A DNA stretch of 64,000 nucleotides, taken from Anaerolineales bacterium (GTDB lineage Bacteria > Chloroflexota > Anaerolineae > Anaerolineales > Villigracilaceae). Shown here piece after piece: positions 1 to 9,329 of this stretch. Positions within the stretch are counted from its first letter, which is position 1; each line of letters begins with the position of its first letter. The notes under the pieces were generated by a model that did not search any database, was not told the DNA's origin, and worked only from the letters and a program-made list of their open reading frames with translations. The translations under genes and the position numbers were made by a program. Location: contig JADGEO010000001.1 in the NCBI GenBank assembly GCA_016744335.1, positions 124,001 through 188,000 on the forward strand, read 5' to 3'.

Positions 1-181
1 GAACCCCACCCAACTTTGGGACACGACCATGGACCCCGAACACCGCACCCTACTCCTCGTCACCATCGAAGATGCGTCAGAAGCAGACCGCACTTTTGAT
101 ATGCTGATGGGTGCCGCCGTCCCACCACGCAGGCGATTTATTCAAACCCACGCGCAGGATGTTCGTAATTTAGATGTTTAA
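1..181 (+). CDS. gyrB: DNA gyrase/topoisomerase IV subunit B, C-terminal fragment
   Basis: Only the last 59 residues and the stop are in the window; reading begins in frame at base 2. The peptide carries the typical GyrB/ParE end: a [18 protein letters not shown] segment, [17 protein letters not shown] and the terminal VRNLDV. This is the end of the TOPRIM/C-terminal region of the ATPase subunit that drives negative supercoiling. GyrB and ParE share this tail, so the choice of gyrB over parE is a guess from the near-canonical sequence. A 14-bp hairpin follows 15 bases after the stop. Confidence 0.88.
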   Translation, partial: NPTQLWDTTMDPEHRTLLLVTIEDASEADRTFDMLMGAAVPPRRRFIQTHAQDVRNLDV

Positions 182-195
182 TTAGGATGAAGCGC

Positions 196-228
196 AGGAA
201 TCCGTTCCCTTTGAGGGAACGGGTTCCT
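196..228 (+). terminator. Hairpin after gyrB, possible terminator
   Basis: Bases 196-209 pair with 215-228 (14 bp, one G-T pair, 5-base loop). No long U tract follows, so termination is inferred from the position just behind the gyrB stop. Confidence 0.45.
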
Positions 229-394
229 ACCGTTTCAAGCGCGTACTTCGACACGGCTCAGTACATGTTTTGGGCTGGGGGTCTGCACCCAAGCAGTTTT
301 TCAGCGTGAACGTAATACGCACTAAAGTTTACGTCAAGAAAAAGTTGCCCAAAAGCACTCAAGCTCAACATACGCGCGAGGCGGTTCTTCATCC
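222..394. repeat. MITE-like dispersed element, degenerate copy
   Basis: The right end (about 350-394), read on the minus strand, is GGATGAAGAACCGC followed by CGCGCGT and TTGAGTGC. It matches the ends of the clearer element at 60225-60380 and the solo end at 51044. The left end (about 222-282) has the matching ACCGTTTCAAGCGCGT and TTTTGGGCTGG blocks. Together with the hairpin at 411-444 this fills most of the 366-base gap before the histidine kinase. I see no coding sequence in the gap. Confidence 0.5.
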
Positions 395-410
395 TTCAAA
401 AAAGAACTTT

Positions 411-444
411 AACAAAATCGGTCTCAACGTAGACCGATTTTGTT
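411..444. terminator. Perfect 14-bp hairpin
   Basis: Bases 411-424 pair perfectly with 431-444 around a 6-base loop; the arms are AT-rich at their base. It may terminate transcripts from either side. No clear promoter was recognised between it and the kinase at 548. Confidence 0.4.
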
Positions 445-547
445 ATGAAAAAACCATCTTCAATTGAGAAATTTTAGAGTAAAATCTATCTGAGATTACT
501 TTATCCCATTTTGTCCCGCAATATTCCCCAAATCAACAAGGTAAATT

Positions 548-3500
548 ATGAGCACTTCTCAGCCTCTTGAAAAGAAGAAACTTGATAAAACTATAGAAAA
601 TTCTATTCGTTTTTATCAGGCTTTTGCTGTTATTGTTTTTATTCTTCTTCCCATTTTTGCTTTTTCCTGGTGGAAAACACCTTTTGTGGGTGCTTATATT
701 AGACACTCTATGCTCATAAGCAGTTCGGGACCTGCAGAAGAGGGAAGCTGGGCATTATATAATGACGTAAAAGGGGAAAATTACCAACTAATCAAGATCG
801 AAGACGTAGAGGTTGATAGCCCTAAGCAAATGAGCAATGCACTCTCTGCTTATGCAGTTGATGATGAAATACAAATCACCCTTGAAACCCCCGAAGGCGA
901 GAAAATCAATAAAGATATAAAATTGAGTGCGTTTCCTGCACGCGATAAGTTCAAGTCTTTTTATTTCCCCTATTTTCTTGGGTTGATTTATTTAGGCACT
1001 AGTTTATGGATGTCTAAAGTGCGTCTTTCTGATAATACAAGCCGCTCTTTTACTCTTTTTTCTGTTTCTTTTTCTTTTAGTGCGGCACTTCTTTTTGATA
1101 CCTACACAACAAGTTATTTAACAAACCTGTGGCTTTTTTCTGTTGCATTCACAGGAGGGGGGTTGTGGGCTTTAGCCCTTAGCTTCCCTCAAGAGTTCCA
1201 ACTGACTCGAAAAACTCCTTTTCTTCGCTTTATTGGGTATATGATTGCGGCTCTTTTAAGTCTGCTCGCTTTCTTTACTACTTATGATACCCAAGCACCC
1301 TACGACTATATTCCTAAATGGCATTCTATTTATATTTTTGTTGGTGCTACCATTTTCTTTTTTGTCGGCGTCCTTTCATATCGTAGCTATACAGAAAAAT
1401 CTTCCATTGCTAAACAACAGATAAAAACTATTTGGTTTGGCATTTTATTTGCCTTTATGCCTATTGGGTTGTGGTTGATTATTTACCCATTTTATACACA
1501 GTGGGGATTTAATCAGTATTTTTTAAGCACTACAGTTTTCTTCCCTATTGTTGTTGGGTATGCAATTTTACGTTATCGTCTCCTTAAAATAGACTATCTT
1601 ATTAGCCGAGGCATTTTGGTTACTTTATTAACCATAATAGCCAGCTTGGCTTATATTCTTCTCATTTGGGGTATTGGTCTTATTGTTGGGAGTATGATAC
1701 CGGCAAATAATATCTATGTGCTCGGTGGCTTTGTTGCTCTTCTGACAATAATAAGCTCCCCCATAATTTCTAAGTTCAAAACCACTATAGATAAAATTCG
1801 GTTCAAGGGAAAAGATACCCACGAAAAAGAGCTAGGCATTTTCAGTGAGCAAATAACAAAAGCCAAAAACCTAATCGACATCACAACGGCAATGAGAGAG
1901 GCTATAGCGGAACCTTTACTCCCTGAACGTTTGCACATTTATATCCACGATTCTTCTAGCAACCAGTATGTAGCGACTAAAGACAAAGGAGAACCTACCA
2001 GCGATATTCGATTTACAGAAAACAATCCTATAGTGCAAGTACTAAAAAAAGAAAACTCTCTTTACTATATTGACCCTATAAATCTTCCCCCTCACCTCGA
2101 AGGTGAGGCTTCACGTCTGAAGCTATTGAATACGTCTTTCTTTATGCCCATGAAAAGCATAAATCGCCTAACAGGTTGGATAGCACTAGGCACAAGGCGC
2201 TCTGGAGACGCTTATAATAGCCAAGAATTAGAATATATAGAAAAAATAAGCAACCAAGCTGGCATGGCTATAGAACGAGCACAAGTTGTTGTGAATATGG
2301 AAAAGCAGGTTGATGAAATGAACGCCCTGACCCGCATTTCGCAAGGCGTTAGTATTACACTATCTTTTAACGATGTGCTTGAATTAATTTTCGCCCAAAC
2401 TACACAAATTATTCCCTCTACAGATTTTCATATCACCTTGCGTAATCAAACTGGCGGTTATTTCTATTTTGCTTTTTGTATTGAAGACCGCCAACGCCTT
2501 GAAGAAAAAGAAACACACCCCCTTCCCTATAATCAGGGTATCTCTCAATGGATAGCCCGCAACAGCCGTGCGCTCCTAGCGCAAGACTACAGACAAGAAT
2601 GCCAACGGTTAAATGTCGTGCCCTCCTTGCAAAAAGTTTACGCGTGGGCGGGCGTTCCGCTTAATGCTGGCTCAGAAACTATTGGCGCACTCAGCATCGC
2701 TAGCCGCGACCCTAATACAACCTATACAAAAAAACAACTCAATCTACTTCGAGCAATTGCTGACCAAACAGCAGGTGCTATTATCAAAGCTCGCTTACTT
2801 CAAGAAACAGAACGTCGCGCAAAACAACTCTCTACCCTAAATGAAATTACACAACAACTCACCTCTACCCTCGAACACGAACCACTTCTTCAAAATATCT
2901 TAGAAAGTGCCGTCCAGATTCTTGATTGTGAGGCTGGTACCCTCTTCATGGTTGATGAAGATACGGATGAACTAGTTTTCACCGTCACTGTAGGACCAGC
3001 CGCAAGTGATCTGATTGGAAAACGCATTCCTGCTGGAAAAGGCATCGTAGGAAAAGCGGTTGAAACACGCAGTCCTGTAGTAGAAAATAACACGAGAAAG
3101 GCAAAAGATTGGTCAGAAAGTACTGCCAAAAGCACCGATGAAAAAACAGGATTTGACACGCAGGCTCTACTCGCTGTTCCACTTCAAGTCAAAGGAACTG
3201 TTATTGGCGTTGTTGAGGTCATCAACAAAAAAGATGGACTACCATTCGTCAGTGGTGACGAAAACCTACTCACTGCTTTTGCAGGACAAGCCGCTGTAGC
3301 TGTAGAAAATGCCCGTTTATACACCCTTACAGATCAAGAACTTAACGCTCGCGTTGAAGAACTCTCCATCATGCAGCGCATAGACAGAGAACTCAATGCC
3401 AGCCTAGAAACCGACCGAGCCATGACCACTACCCTAGAGTGGGCTATGCGCCGCTCTAAAGCAGACGCGGGTCTCATTGGAAACCTTAGCGAAGAAGGCA

Positions 3501-4549
3501 TTTATATCATGGCGCAAGAAGGCTACGAAAACCAACTTGAGTATTATAAAGACAAAGCTCTCCCACTTGAACTCCCTGCAATGATAGATGCGTCAGAAAG
3601 CGGGCAACCAGAAACCCACCAACTCACCCCAACAGAGCAAGGAGGCTTATTGCCTGGCACAAGAACGCAAATTGCAGTTCCTCTGCGCCGAGAAACAAAA
3701 GTCGTTGGCTTAATACTTTTAGAAAGCGTAGAAAAAACCGAAGTGGATATTGACTTCCTCAGCCGTCTCAGCGACCATGCCGCCATCGCTATCGCCAATG
3801 CCCAGTTATACGCAGAGGTTGAAGCTGCAAATATCGCTAAAAGCGATTTTGTCTCTTTTGTAGCCCACGAACTAAAAAACCCAATGACATCAATCAAAGG
3901 GTATACAGAGCTACTTGCCGCCGGTGCAGTTGGTGCTGTGAGCGAAAGCCAAGCAAACTTCCTCCAAACCATTCGCTCCAATGTTATCCGTATGTCTACA
4001 CTTGTTTCAGATTTAAATGACAACTCAAAAATCGAAGTCGGCCGCCTACGCATGGACTTTGCCCCTGTTGCCATCTCTGAAATTGTTGGTAACGCGGTTC
4101 GCTCAACAGACAAACAAATCGCCGAGAAAAAACAAACTGTCTCTCTTGAAGTTTCAGAAAATCTACCTAAAATATGGGCAGATGCAACACGTGTAGAACA
4201 AGTTCTGGTCAACTTTGTGAGCAACTCATATAAATACACCCAAGAAGAAGGGCATATTATTATTGGCGCAGAAGAAGCACTAAACCAATGGGATCCAGAA
4301 GGTGCGCCTAAAGTGATCCATATTTGGGTAAAAGACAACGGTATAGGCATGACAGAAGAAGACCAAGCAAAAGTCTTCACTAAATTCTTCCGCTCAGAAG
4401 ACGAAAAAGCCCGCGAAGCCCCCGGCACAGGGCTAGGTCTCAATATCACAAAGAGCCTCATCGAAATGCAAGGGGGGCGCGCTTGGTTCGAAAGCAAGTT
4501 CCGAGAAGGAAGTACCTTCCACTTTACCGTACCTATAGCAGAGAAATAA
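548..4549 (+). CDS. Membrane multi-GAF sensor histidine kinase
   Basis: A 1333-residue sensor kinase. One N-terminal TM helix (about 20-42) leads to a PDZ-like extracytoplasmic segment (about 45-135), then about seven further TM helices (about 142-405). Four GAF-like domains follow in the cytoplasm (about 440-580, 600-755, 768-925, 943-1090). The HisKA dimerisation helix carries the phospho-acceptor His1107 in FVAHELKNP, and the HATPase domain shows the N box (LVNFVSNSYKYT), G1 (DNGIGM) and G2 (GTGLGL). It should autophosphorylate and pass phosphate to an unlinked response regulator, since none is in the window. A FIST sensor gene follows 86 bases downstream, probably in the same transcript. 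The input signal cannot be read from sequence. Confidence 0.9.
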   Translation: MSTSQPLEKKKLDKTIENSIRFYQAFAVIVFILLPIFAFSWWKTPFVGAYIRHSMLISSSGPAEEGSWALYNDVKGENYQLIKIEDVEVDSPKQMSNALSAYAVDDEIQITLETPEGEKINKDIKLSAFPARDKFKSFYFPYFLGLIYLGTSLWMSKVRLSDNTSRSFTLFSVSFSFSAALLFDTYTTSYLTNLWLFSVAFTGGGLWALALSFPQEFQLTRKTPFLRFIGYMIAALLSLLAFFTTYDTQAPYDYIPKWHSIYIFVGATIFFFVGVLSYRSYTEKSSIAKQQIKTIWFGILFAFMPIGLWLIIYPFYTQWGFNQYFLSTTVFFPIVVGYAILRYRLLKIDYLISRGILVTLLTIIASLAYILLIWGIGLIVGSMIPANNIYVLGGFVALLTIISSPIISKFKTTIDKIRFKGKDTHEKELGIFSEQITKAKNLIDITTAMREAIAEPLLPERLHIYIHDSSSNQYVATKDKGEPTSDIRFTENNPIVQVLKKENSLYYIDPINLPPHLEGEASRLKLLNTSFFMPMKSINRLTGWIALGTRRSGDAYNSQELEYIEKISNQAGMAIERAQVVVNMEKQVDEMNALTRISQGVSITLSFNDVLELIFAQTTQIIPSTDFHITLRNQTGGYFYFAFCIEDRQRLEEKETHPLPYNQGISQWIARNSRALLAQDYRQECQRLNVVPSLQKVYAWAGVPLNAGSETIGALSIASRDPNTTYTKKQLNLLRAIADQTAGAIIKARLLQETERRAKQLSTLNEITQQLTSTLEHEPLLQNILESAVQILDCEAGTLFMVDEDTDELVFTVTVGPAASDLIGKRIPAGKGIVGKAVETRSPVVENNTRKAKDWSESTAKSTDEKTGFDTQALLAVPLQVKGTVIGVVEVINKKDGLPFVSGDENLLTAFAGQAAVAVENARLYTLTDQELNARVEELSIMQRIDRELNASLETDRAMTTTLEWAMRRSKADAGLIGNLSEEGIYIMAQEGYENQLEYYKDKALPLELPAMIDASESGQPETHQLTPTEQGGLLPGTRTQIAVPLRRETKVVGLILLESVEKTEVDIDFLSRLSDHAAIAIANAQLYAEVEAANIAKSDFVSFVAHELKNPMTSIKGYTELLAAGAVGAVSESQANFLQTIRSNVIRMSTLVSDLNDNSKIEVGRLRMDFAPVAISEIVGNAVRSTDKQIAEKKQTVSLEVSENLPKIWADATRVEQVLVNFVSNSYKYTQEEGHIIIGAEEALNQWDPEGAPKVIHIWVKDNGIGMTEEDQAKVFTKFFRSEDEKAREAPGTGLGLNITKSLIEMQGGRAWFESKFREGSTFHFTVPIAEK

Positions 4550-4635
4550 ACAATGATTTAAGCACAAACCCTAAAAGGATAAATTGAACTCAAAAAAAAT
4601 AGGGTATAGGGCAAGAAAAAAACGGGTAAAAAATC

Positions 4636-5919
4636 ATGACACTAAAAGCAGTAGTAGGACAAGCACAAGCATTTGATGGGCGGGAAGCAGGCTTACAAGC
4701 CACACACCAAGCCCTCAAAAAAATCGGCGTAGGGAATCCATCCCTCGCCATCATCGTTGCATCGCGCTACTATGATGCTAAAAGCGTTGCCAATAGCGTC
4801 TCTAGCCTCTTAGGAAACACCCCAACTATTGGATTTTCCTCCGCATCCGCCCTTACGAGTAGCGGACAAACAAAAAACTCGGTCGCAGTTGCATTATTAA
4901 GTAGCCCAGATATAAAAGCAAGCGAACATTGGTTGCCAGGGTATGCACAAAGTGGACGAGAAACCGCATCGATCTTGCGTGAACTTGCCGCTATTACCCA
5001 AACAGAAGGTGTTACGTCTACAGACGATACTGCAACAGCTAATACCAAGAAAATACTCTTTTTTGCCGATGGCTTCAATGGTGATGCCGAGCAAATGTGC
5101 AATGCACTAGAAGATGCCCCCTTTGATATGGTCGGCGGGCTTTCAAGTGGAAATCCGCATACAGGAACAACCACCCAAATGGCGGGGCGCAGAGCGGGAT
5201 CAGGCAGTTTAGTCGCCGCACTTATTGAGGGCAATCTAAAAATCGGCATAGGCTCCGATTATGGTTGGCGACCCATTGGAAGCCAATTTCGCATCACACG
5301 TTCACGTGGATTCTGGATTCGTGCCCTCGATGGCCGCCCTGCATCAGAAGCCTACTCCGCCCTATTTAATTACCCAGCACGAGACTGGGGCTTCCCACCA
5401 CTCAACTTTTTAGTACGGCTCTACCCCTTAGGCATCGAAAAAGGAAACGGAGACCTACTCGTCCGCTCCCCCCTACGCGTAGAAGCAGATGGGAGCTTCC
5501 GCATGAACGCACCCATCCCAGACGGCACAGATGCCTACCTGCTCACGGGCAGTCCCACCACCTGCATCGAAGCCTCCCAACGAGCGGCTCAAAAAGCACT
5601 TATTGCACTCAAGGGTACCAAACCAAAATTTGCCTTAGTCTTAGCTGATATTGCATGGCAAATGATTCTCAAAGCCCAACCTGGTGCTGAAATTGAAGCC
5701 ATTCAAGACATTCTCGGCAAAGATGTACCCATCATCGGTGGCTACACGCTGGGACAGGTCACCCCAGGTAAAAAGGGCGCACCACCAGACTTCTTAAACC
5801 AACATATCACCGTAGTCGCCTTCGGCGAAGAAGAAAGAGAAAAAATAGCGTCTACCACATCTGTCACAATGAAAAAAGCGGATATTGAAGCGAGGTTAGC
5901 AGAAAAGCAGAGAGTGTGA
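4636..5919 (+). CDS. FIST-domain (FIST_N/FIST_C) sensory protein
   Basis: This 427-residue soluble protein fits the FIST family. The N-terminal half (about 30-235) has the VASRYYD, GFSSASA and GGLSSGNPH elements, and the FIST_C part (about 245-395) has ALVLADIAW and PIIGGYTLGQV. FIST domains are proposed small-ligand sensors, often placed beside kinases or chemotaxis genes. Here the gene directly follows a large histidine kinase, so it may bind the kinase's ligand or feed it a signal. No catalytic motif or TM segment is visible. A strong terminator at 5936 ends the unit. Confidence 0.85.
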   Translation: MTLKAVVGQAQAFDGREAGLQATHQALKKIGVGNPSLAIIVASRYYDAKSVANSVSSLLGNTPTIGFSSASALTSSGQTKNSVAVALLSSPDIKASEHWLPGYAQSGRETASILRELAAITQTEGVTSTDDTATANTKKILFFADGFNGDAEQMCNALEDAPFDMVGGLSSGNPHTGTTTQMAGRRAGSGSLVAALIEGNLKIGIGSDYGWRPIGSQFRITRSRGFWIRALDGRPASEAYSALFNYPARDWGFPPLNFLVRLYPLGIEKGNGDLLVRSPLRVEADGSFRMNAPIPDGTDAYLLTGSPTTCIEASQRAAQKALIALKGTKPKFALVLADIAWQMILKAQPGAEIEAIQDILGKDVPIIGGYTLGQVTPGKKGAPPDFLNQHITVVAFGEEEREKIASTTSVTMKKADIEARLAEKQRV

Positions 5920-5935
5920 TATTCACCGAATTTCC

Positions 5936-5976
5936 AAAAGCCCTTGTTGAAAGCTAAAAGCAACAAGGGCTTTTTA
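5936..5976 (+). terminator. Rho-independent terminator of kinase/FIST unit
   Basis: Bases 5939-5949 pair with 5961-5971 (11 bp, GC-rich core) and a T run follows directly. It lies 17 bases after the FIST stop. Confidence 0.85.
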
Positions 5977-6277
5977 TAAACAAAAGCTTTAACCATAAAA
6001 CAAGTGAGCGGCTTTTTCTTAGTTTTTCGGAGAGCAATCATGAAAGAGCGACCTCAAAACACCTATCAAGAAATTCTTTCGATTTTCAGATAAAAAGAAA
6101 GGGATTTGCAATGAAGTTCTTTTGAAAAGTTTTCGCTAACAAATCCGGACTTTAAACTCGCTTGGCAAATCTAGAGCGGATATTGCCACCCTCGCAGAGA
6201 CAGCCACACATTTTCAAGAACGGGGACTTTAACGGTAAAATGTCACCACTTCAAATATATTCTTTAGGGAGTAAACA
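5977..6277. other. Gene-free gap before RhuM-like gene
   Basis: No supported gene here. Short reading-frame scraps around 6130-6230 are interrupted by stops and could be remnants of a lost gene, but I could not assign them to a family. Confidence 0.3.
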
Positions 6278-6856
6278 GTGCCTAAAAACAAATTACAAAT
6301 AAAAGATGAATTAACAGAGTTTCTTCTTTACACTACACCAGATGGGAAGGTGAAAGTTGAGATATTTTTTCATAACGAAAATATCTGGCTCACGCAAAAA
6401 CGGATGGCTGAATTATTTGGCGTGCAACGCCCTGCAATTACAAAACATCTAAATAATATCTTTAACGATGGTGAATTGGATGCAAATTCAGTATGTTCCA
6501 TTTTGGAACATACTGCCGAAGATGGCAAAAAATACCAAATAAAATACTATGATCTTGACGCGATTATTTCAGTCGGCTACAGAGTGAATTCATCTCAAGC
6601 CACACAATTCAGGATTTGGGCAACTGCCCGCTTAAAAGAATTTCTCATCAAAGGCTTCATTCTCGACGATGACCGCCTAAAAAACGGGACTTATTTCGGC
6701 AAAGATTATTTCCGTGAACTTTTAGAGCGCGTTCGCTTCATACGCGCTAGTGAATGTAAAATTTATCAACAGATTACCGACATTTTTACGGAATGTAGTA
6801 CATCCATGCAGAGACAATTTTCATCACACAATTTCAAAAACATGAATTCAATTTGA
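6278..6856 (+). CDS. RhuM-family protein, C-terminally truncated
   Basis: The first ~175 residues match the RhuM/virulence-protein family: IWLTQKRMAELFGVQRPAITKHL (an HTH-like segment described here in parts), YYDLDAIISVGYRVNS, FRIWATARLKEFLIKGF and FGKDYFRELLERVRFIRAS. Full-length members run to about 330 residues. Here homology ends after YQQITDIFTEC, followed by an unrelated 20-residue tail, so the C-terminal half has been deleted. Such proteins are common in accessory islands beside TA or restriction genes, and a UPF0175/DUF3368 pair follows 76 bases later. The function of the family is not established and this copy is probably decaying. Confidence 0.75.
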   Translation: MPKNKLQIKDELTEFLLYTTPDGKVKVEIFFHNENIWLTQKRMAELFGVQRPAITKHLNNIFNDGELDANSVCSILEHTAEDGKKYQIKYYDLDAIISVGYRVNSSQATQFRIWATARLKEFLIKGFILDDDRLKNGTYFGKDYFRELLERVRFIRASECKIYQQITDIFTECSTSMQRQFSSHNFKNMNSI

Positions 6857-6932
6857 AATTAGCGAATAGAAAAAAATCAAGTACAATAAAAGCAGACAAA
6901 ATAACCTTTTATCAACAAGAAAGGACAAAACC

Positions 6933-7214
6933 ATGAACAAAGCGATTTTTCAAGTAAGCCTCCCGCCAAAACTACTCAACTTTGGATTCAATCAATTTCA
7001 AGTACAAAATAAAGTAACAGAATGGCTTGTGCTTTCTCTATTTACAGATACCAAAATCTCCTCAGGAAAAGCCGCAGAATTGTTGGATATTTCTCGGATA
7101 GAGTTTTTGCAACTTTTAAAAAAGCGCGGCATTGCTTATGTCGATTACTCTGCCCAAGAATTGGATGAAGAATTTGACGCGGTAAGAAAGCTACAAATAG
7201 ATAAAAACGAATGA
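6933..7214 (+). CDS. UPF0175-family antitoxin
   Basis: A 93-residue protein with the UPF0175 pattern: a short beta N-terminus, an ALFxDxKISSGKAAELL-like helix (LFTDTKISSGKAAELLDISR) and FLQLLKKRGIAYVDY. UPF0175 proteins are DNA-binding antitoxins paired with DUF3368 PIN-like toxins, and that partner follows with a 4-base ATGA overlap. It should neutralise the toxin and repress its own promoter. A good SD (AAGGAC) precedes the ATG. Confidence 0.85.
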   Translation: MNKAIFQVSLPPKLLNFGFNQFQVQNKVTEWLVLSLFTDTKISSGKAAELLDISRIEFLQLLKKRGIAYVDYSAQELDEEFDAVRKLQIDKNE

Positions 7215-7696
7215 TTGTCGTCTCAAACACAACGCCATTGATTGGATTAGCTTCCATCGGGAAATTCAACCTGCTGCAAGAATTATTTGGTGTTATCTAC
7301 ATCCCCAAAGCAGTTTACGATGAAGCCGTGATTGTGGGACGTGAAAAAGGCGGGGCAAAAAGAGAAGTTTCAGAAGCAAATTGGATTAAAACAGTCGAAG
7401 TCAAAGATCGTTTGGCTATAAATGTCTTATTAGACGAACTCGACTTAGGGGAAGCAGAAGTTATCGTGCTGGCGCGTGAGTTGGATGCGGATTGGGTACT
7501 GATGGATGAGAAAAAAGGGCGCAGAAAACTAACTCACTTGAAACTACAGAAAATCGGCACGCTTGGTATTCTGCTTAAAGCAAAAGATATGGGTTTCATC
7601 CAAACCCTTCGCAAAGATTTAGAAGAATTGCGCAAAAATGGCTTTAGCATCAGCCAACCTGTCATTGATGCAGTTTTGGAAGAAGCCAAAGAATAG
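7211..7696 (+). CDS. DUF3368 PIN-like toxin
   Basis: This 161-residue protein begins MIVVSNTTPLIGLASIG, the PIN-fold start with the first metal-binding position replaced by Asn as is usual in DUF3368. It continues with IPKAVYDEAV, DLGEAEVIVLARELDADWVLMDEKKGRR (read in parts) and GTLGILLKAK. The acidic residues of LGEAE and MDEKKGR form the expected metal site of an RNase. The ATGA overlap with the UPF0175 gene shows translational coupling. Together they form a type II TA system, and both genes look intact. Confidence 0.87.
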   Translation: MIVVSNTTPLIGLASIGKFNLLQELFGVIYIPKAVYDEAVIVGREKGGAKREVSEANWIKTVEVKDRLAINVLLDELDLGEAEVIVLARELDADWVLMDEKKGRRKLTHLKLQKIGTLGILLKAKDMGFIQTLRKDLEELRKNGFSISQPVIDAVLEEAKE

Positions 7697-7834
7697 AGAA
7701 TAACAATCCTCGTTCCAAAACAAAAATCCGTTAGAACTAGGAACAAACAATAAACTACAACGTGAACTTATCATGATTTTTCACACAGAATCCAAACTTC
7801 TGACCAATTTATTGTATTTTTAGGAGAGGTTATT

Positions 7835-9121
7835 ATGAAATTTAATGAAGCGAAGAATATATTAGAAAAAGGGTATTTAGATTTAGGATTAGAACAGGAT
7901 GATCAGCATCAATTAAATCTAGAATTAGGCGATGAAAATCAAAAAGAGCTGTTTTTTAAACATCCTCGAAGCAACACAACTATTCGAATCTCAAGACAGG
8001 AAATAGAGGGATTTGCAGCATTTAATAAAATTCGAGCAGGTTTTGAAACTCAGCCTGTTGAATGCGGCATGTGTAGTGTCAATTATCGGGAACAGATGGT
8101 AGATTTTTCCACGTATGGAATTAGACGCTTCTACTCTATGCGAGATAGGGTTTTTACATTCGGGAATCCATCTACCTCCGAGTATTACGCAGAAATAGGA
8201 TACGCATCAGATAAATTCGTTAATTATTTTCGCTTTGATAAAACGCCTGCCCAGTCAACTATTGAGAAAATGAAATTTAGACATAATAGAGAGAGCGAAG
8301 ATAATGGACACGAGATGCACAACATTCTCTTTAGGCCAATCACAATAAGAGTACACAATATAAATGTGCAAAATATTAAAACTGCGCTAAAGCATACCGA
8401 TCCAATAATTGATACTTGTTTGTTTGAGCTTTCTTATCTTAAAAATTTAACTCTTACTCTTCAAGATGAATGGCCTCGTCGCCGCGCTAGGGTTAGACCA
8501 TTTCAGTTTGGTGATAGGTTTTCAGAAAACACACTTCCCTTACAAAAAGCAAAATTCAATCCTGATATCATTCGTTTTTATCAACGAGGAATGAGTACGA
8601 ATGATCCCTTTATTCAATTCCTATCTTTTTATCATGTACTGGAATACTATTTTATCGAAATTTCTGATGAGCAACTTTATAGTAAGCTTTCCCGAAGACT
8701 AAATGACCCGAGATTCGCTACGACTTCTAATTATTTAGACCGCCTAATTCAAGACACCCTAACCCACAAACAGGAAACGGATGAAACAAAAATGTTAAAG
8801 GATGTTTTAGAACGATTTGTTGACCAAACTGAACTATTCGAATTCATAAAAGCTTACGAAGAATATCAAGACGTTTCTTTATATACCAAACAACAAACTT
8901 TATTTGGGGACAAGAACAAAGTCGAGCTGCGTACAGGACATATATATGGCAATTTAGCGAAAAGGATAAAAATTATTAGAAATGCGCTTGTACATTCATC
9001 AGACAGATACGAAAGAAAACAACGCTATATTCCTACAACAAAATCAGAACTCATCATTAGTAAAGAAATACCAATGATGAAGTTTTTAGCTGAGAAGGTG
9101 ATTATTGGATCAGCTAAATAA
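7835..9121 (+). CDS. Uncharacterised HEPN-motif protein, possible defence RNase
   Basis: A 428-residue protein whose family I do not recognise by name. The N-terminal ~200 residues look beta-rich (CGMCSVNY, FTFGNPSTSEYYAEIGYAS). The C-terminal ~190 residues are helical, with FLSFYHVLEYYFIE and the motif IRNALVHSSDRYE. R382-N-x-x-x-H387 is the R-x4-6-H active-site pattern of HEPN ribonucleases. A strong SD (AGGAGAGG) precedes the ATG. The gene is more AT-rich than its metabolic neighbours and sits behind a TA pair and a truncated RhuM gene, a typical accessory context. An RNA-cutting defence or abortive-infection role is plausible but is inference. Confidence 0.65.
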   Translation: MKFNEAKNILEKGYLDLGLEQDDQHQLNLELGDENQKELFFKHPRSNTTIRISRQEIEGFAAFNKIRAGFETQPVECGMCSVNYREQMVDFSTYGIRRFYSMRDRVFTFGNPSTSEYYAEIGYASDKFVNYFRFDKTPAQSTIEKMKFRHNRESEDNGHEMHNILFRPITIRVHNINVQNIKTALKHTDPIIDTCLFELSYLKNLTLTLQDEWPRRRARVRPFQFGDRFSENTLPLQKAKFNPDIIRFYQRGMSTNDPFIQFLSFYHVLEYYFIEISDEQLYSKLSRRLNDPRFATTSNYLDRLIQDTLTHKQETDETKMLKDVLERFVDQTELFEFIKAYEEYQDVSLYTKQQTLFGDKNKVELRTGHIYGNLAKRIKIIRNALVHSSDRYERKQRYIPTTKSELIISKEIPMMKFLAEKVIIGSAK

Positions 9122-9196
9122 CCATGAACCACCACGCCAAAACCCTCCGCCTCCCCACCTACTTCATCCCCCTCTAAAATTACTCCTTGCGCGCCA

Positions 9197-9227
9197 GACC
9201 TGACAGGTTTTTGAAACCTGTCAGGTC
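9197..9227. repeat. Palindromic CCTGACAGG repeat
   Basis: Bases 9197-9210 pair perfectly with 9214-9227 around a 3-base loop. A half copy (CCTGACAGGTTTTA) occurs near 23687-23700, so this is a dispersed palindrome and not only a local terminator. Confidence 0.6.
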
Positions 9228-9329
9228 ATAAAATTCGCGTAATTCGCCCATTCGCGCAATTCGCGTTAAAAGTTTTTCTTCGTGGTTAAAGTTTTTCGCA
9301 AAATCCACGTACCATCCAAGGAGTAAAAA

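Noticed and set aside
3544..4497. 317-codon open frame on the minus strand
   Set aside because: It lies fully inside the kinase HATPase/HisKA coding region, has no SD and a composition typical of an antisense shadow.
6278..6856. Programmed frameshift restoring full-length RhuM
   Set aside because: The sequence after 6800 does not encode the rest of the family in any frame I could follow; deletion is simpler.
9124..9177. 17-codon frame MNHHAKTLRLPTYF.. after the HEPN gene
   Set aside because: It resembles the hypD start slightly, but has no SD and is too short; chance or a tiny remnant.
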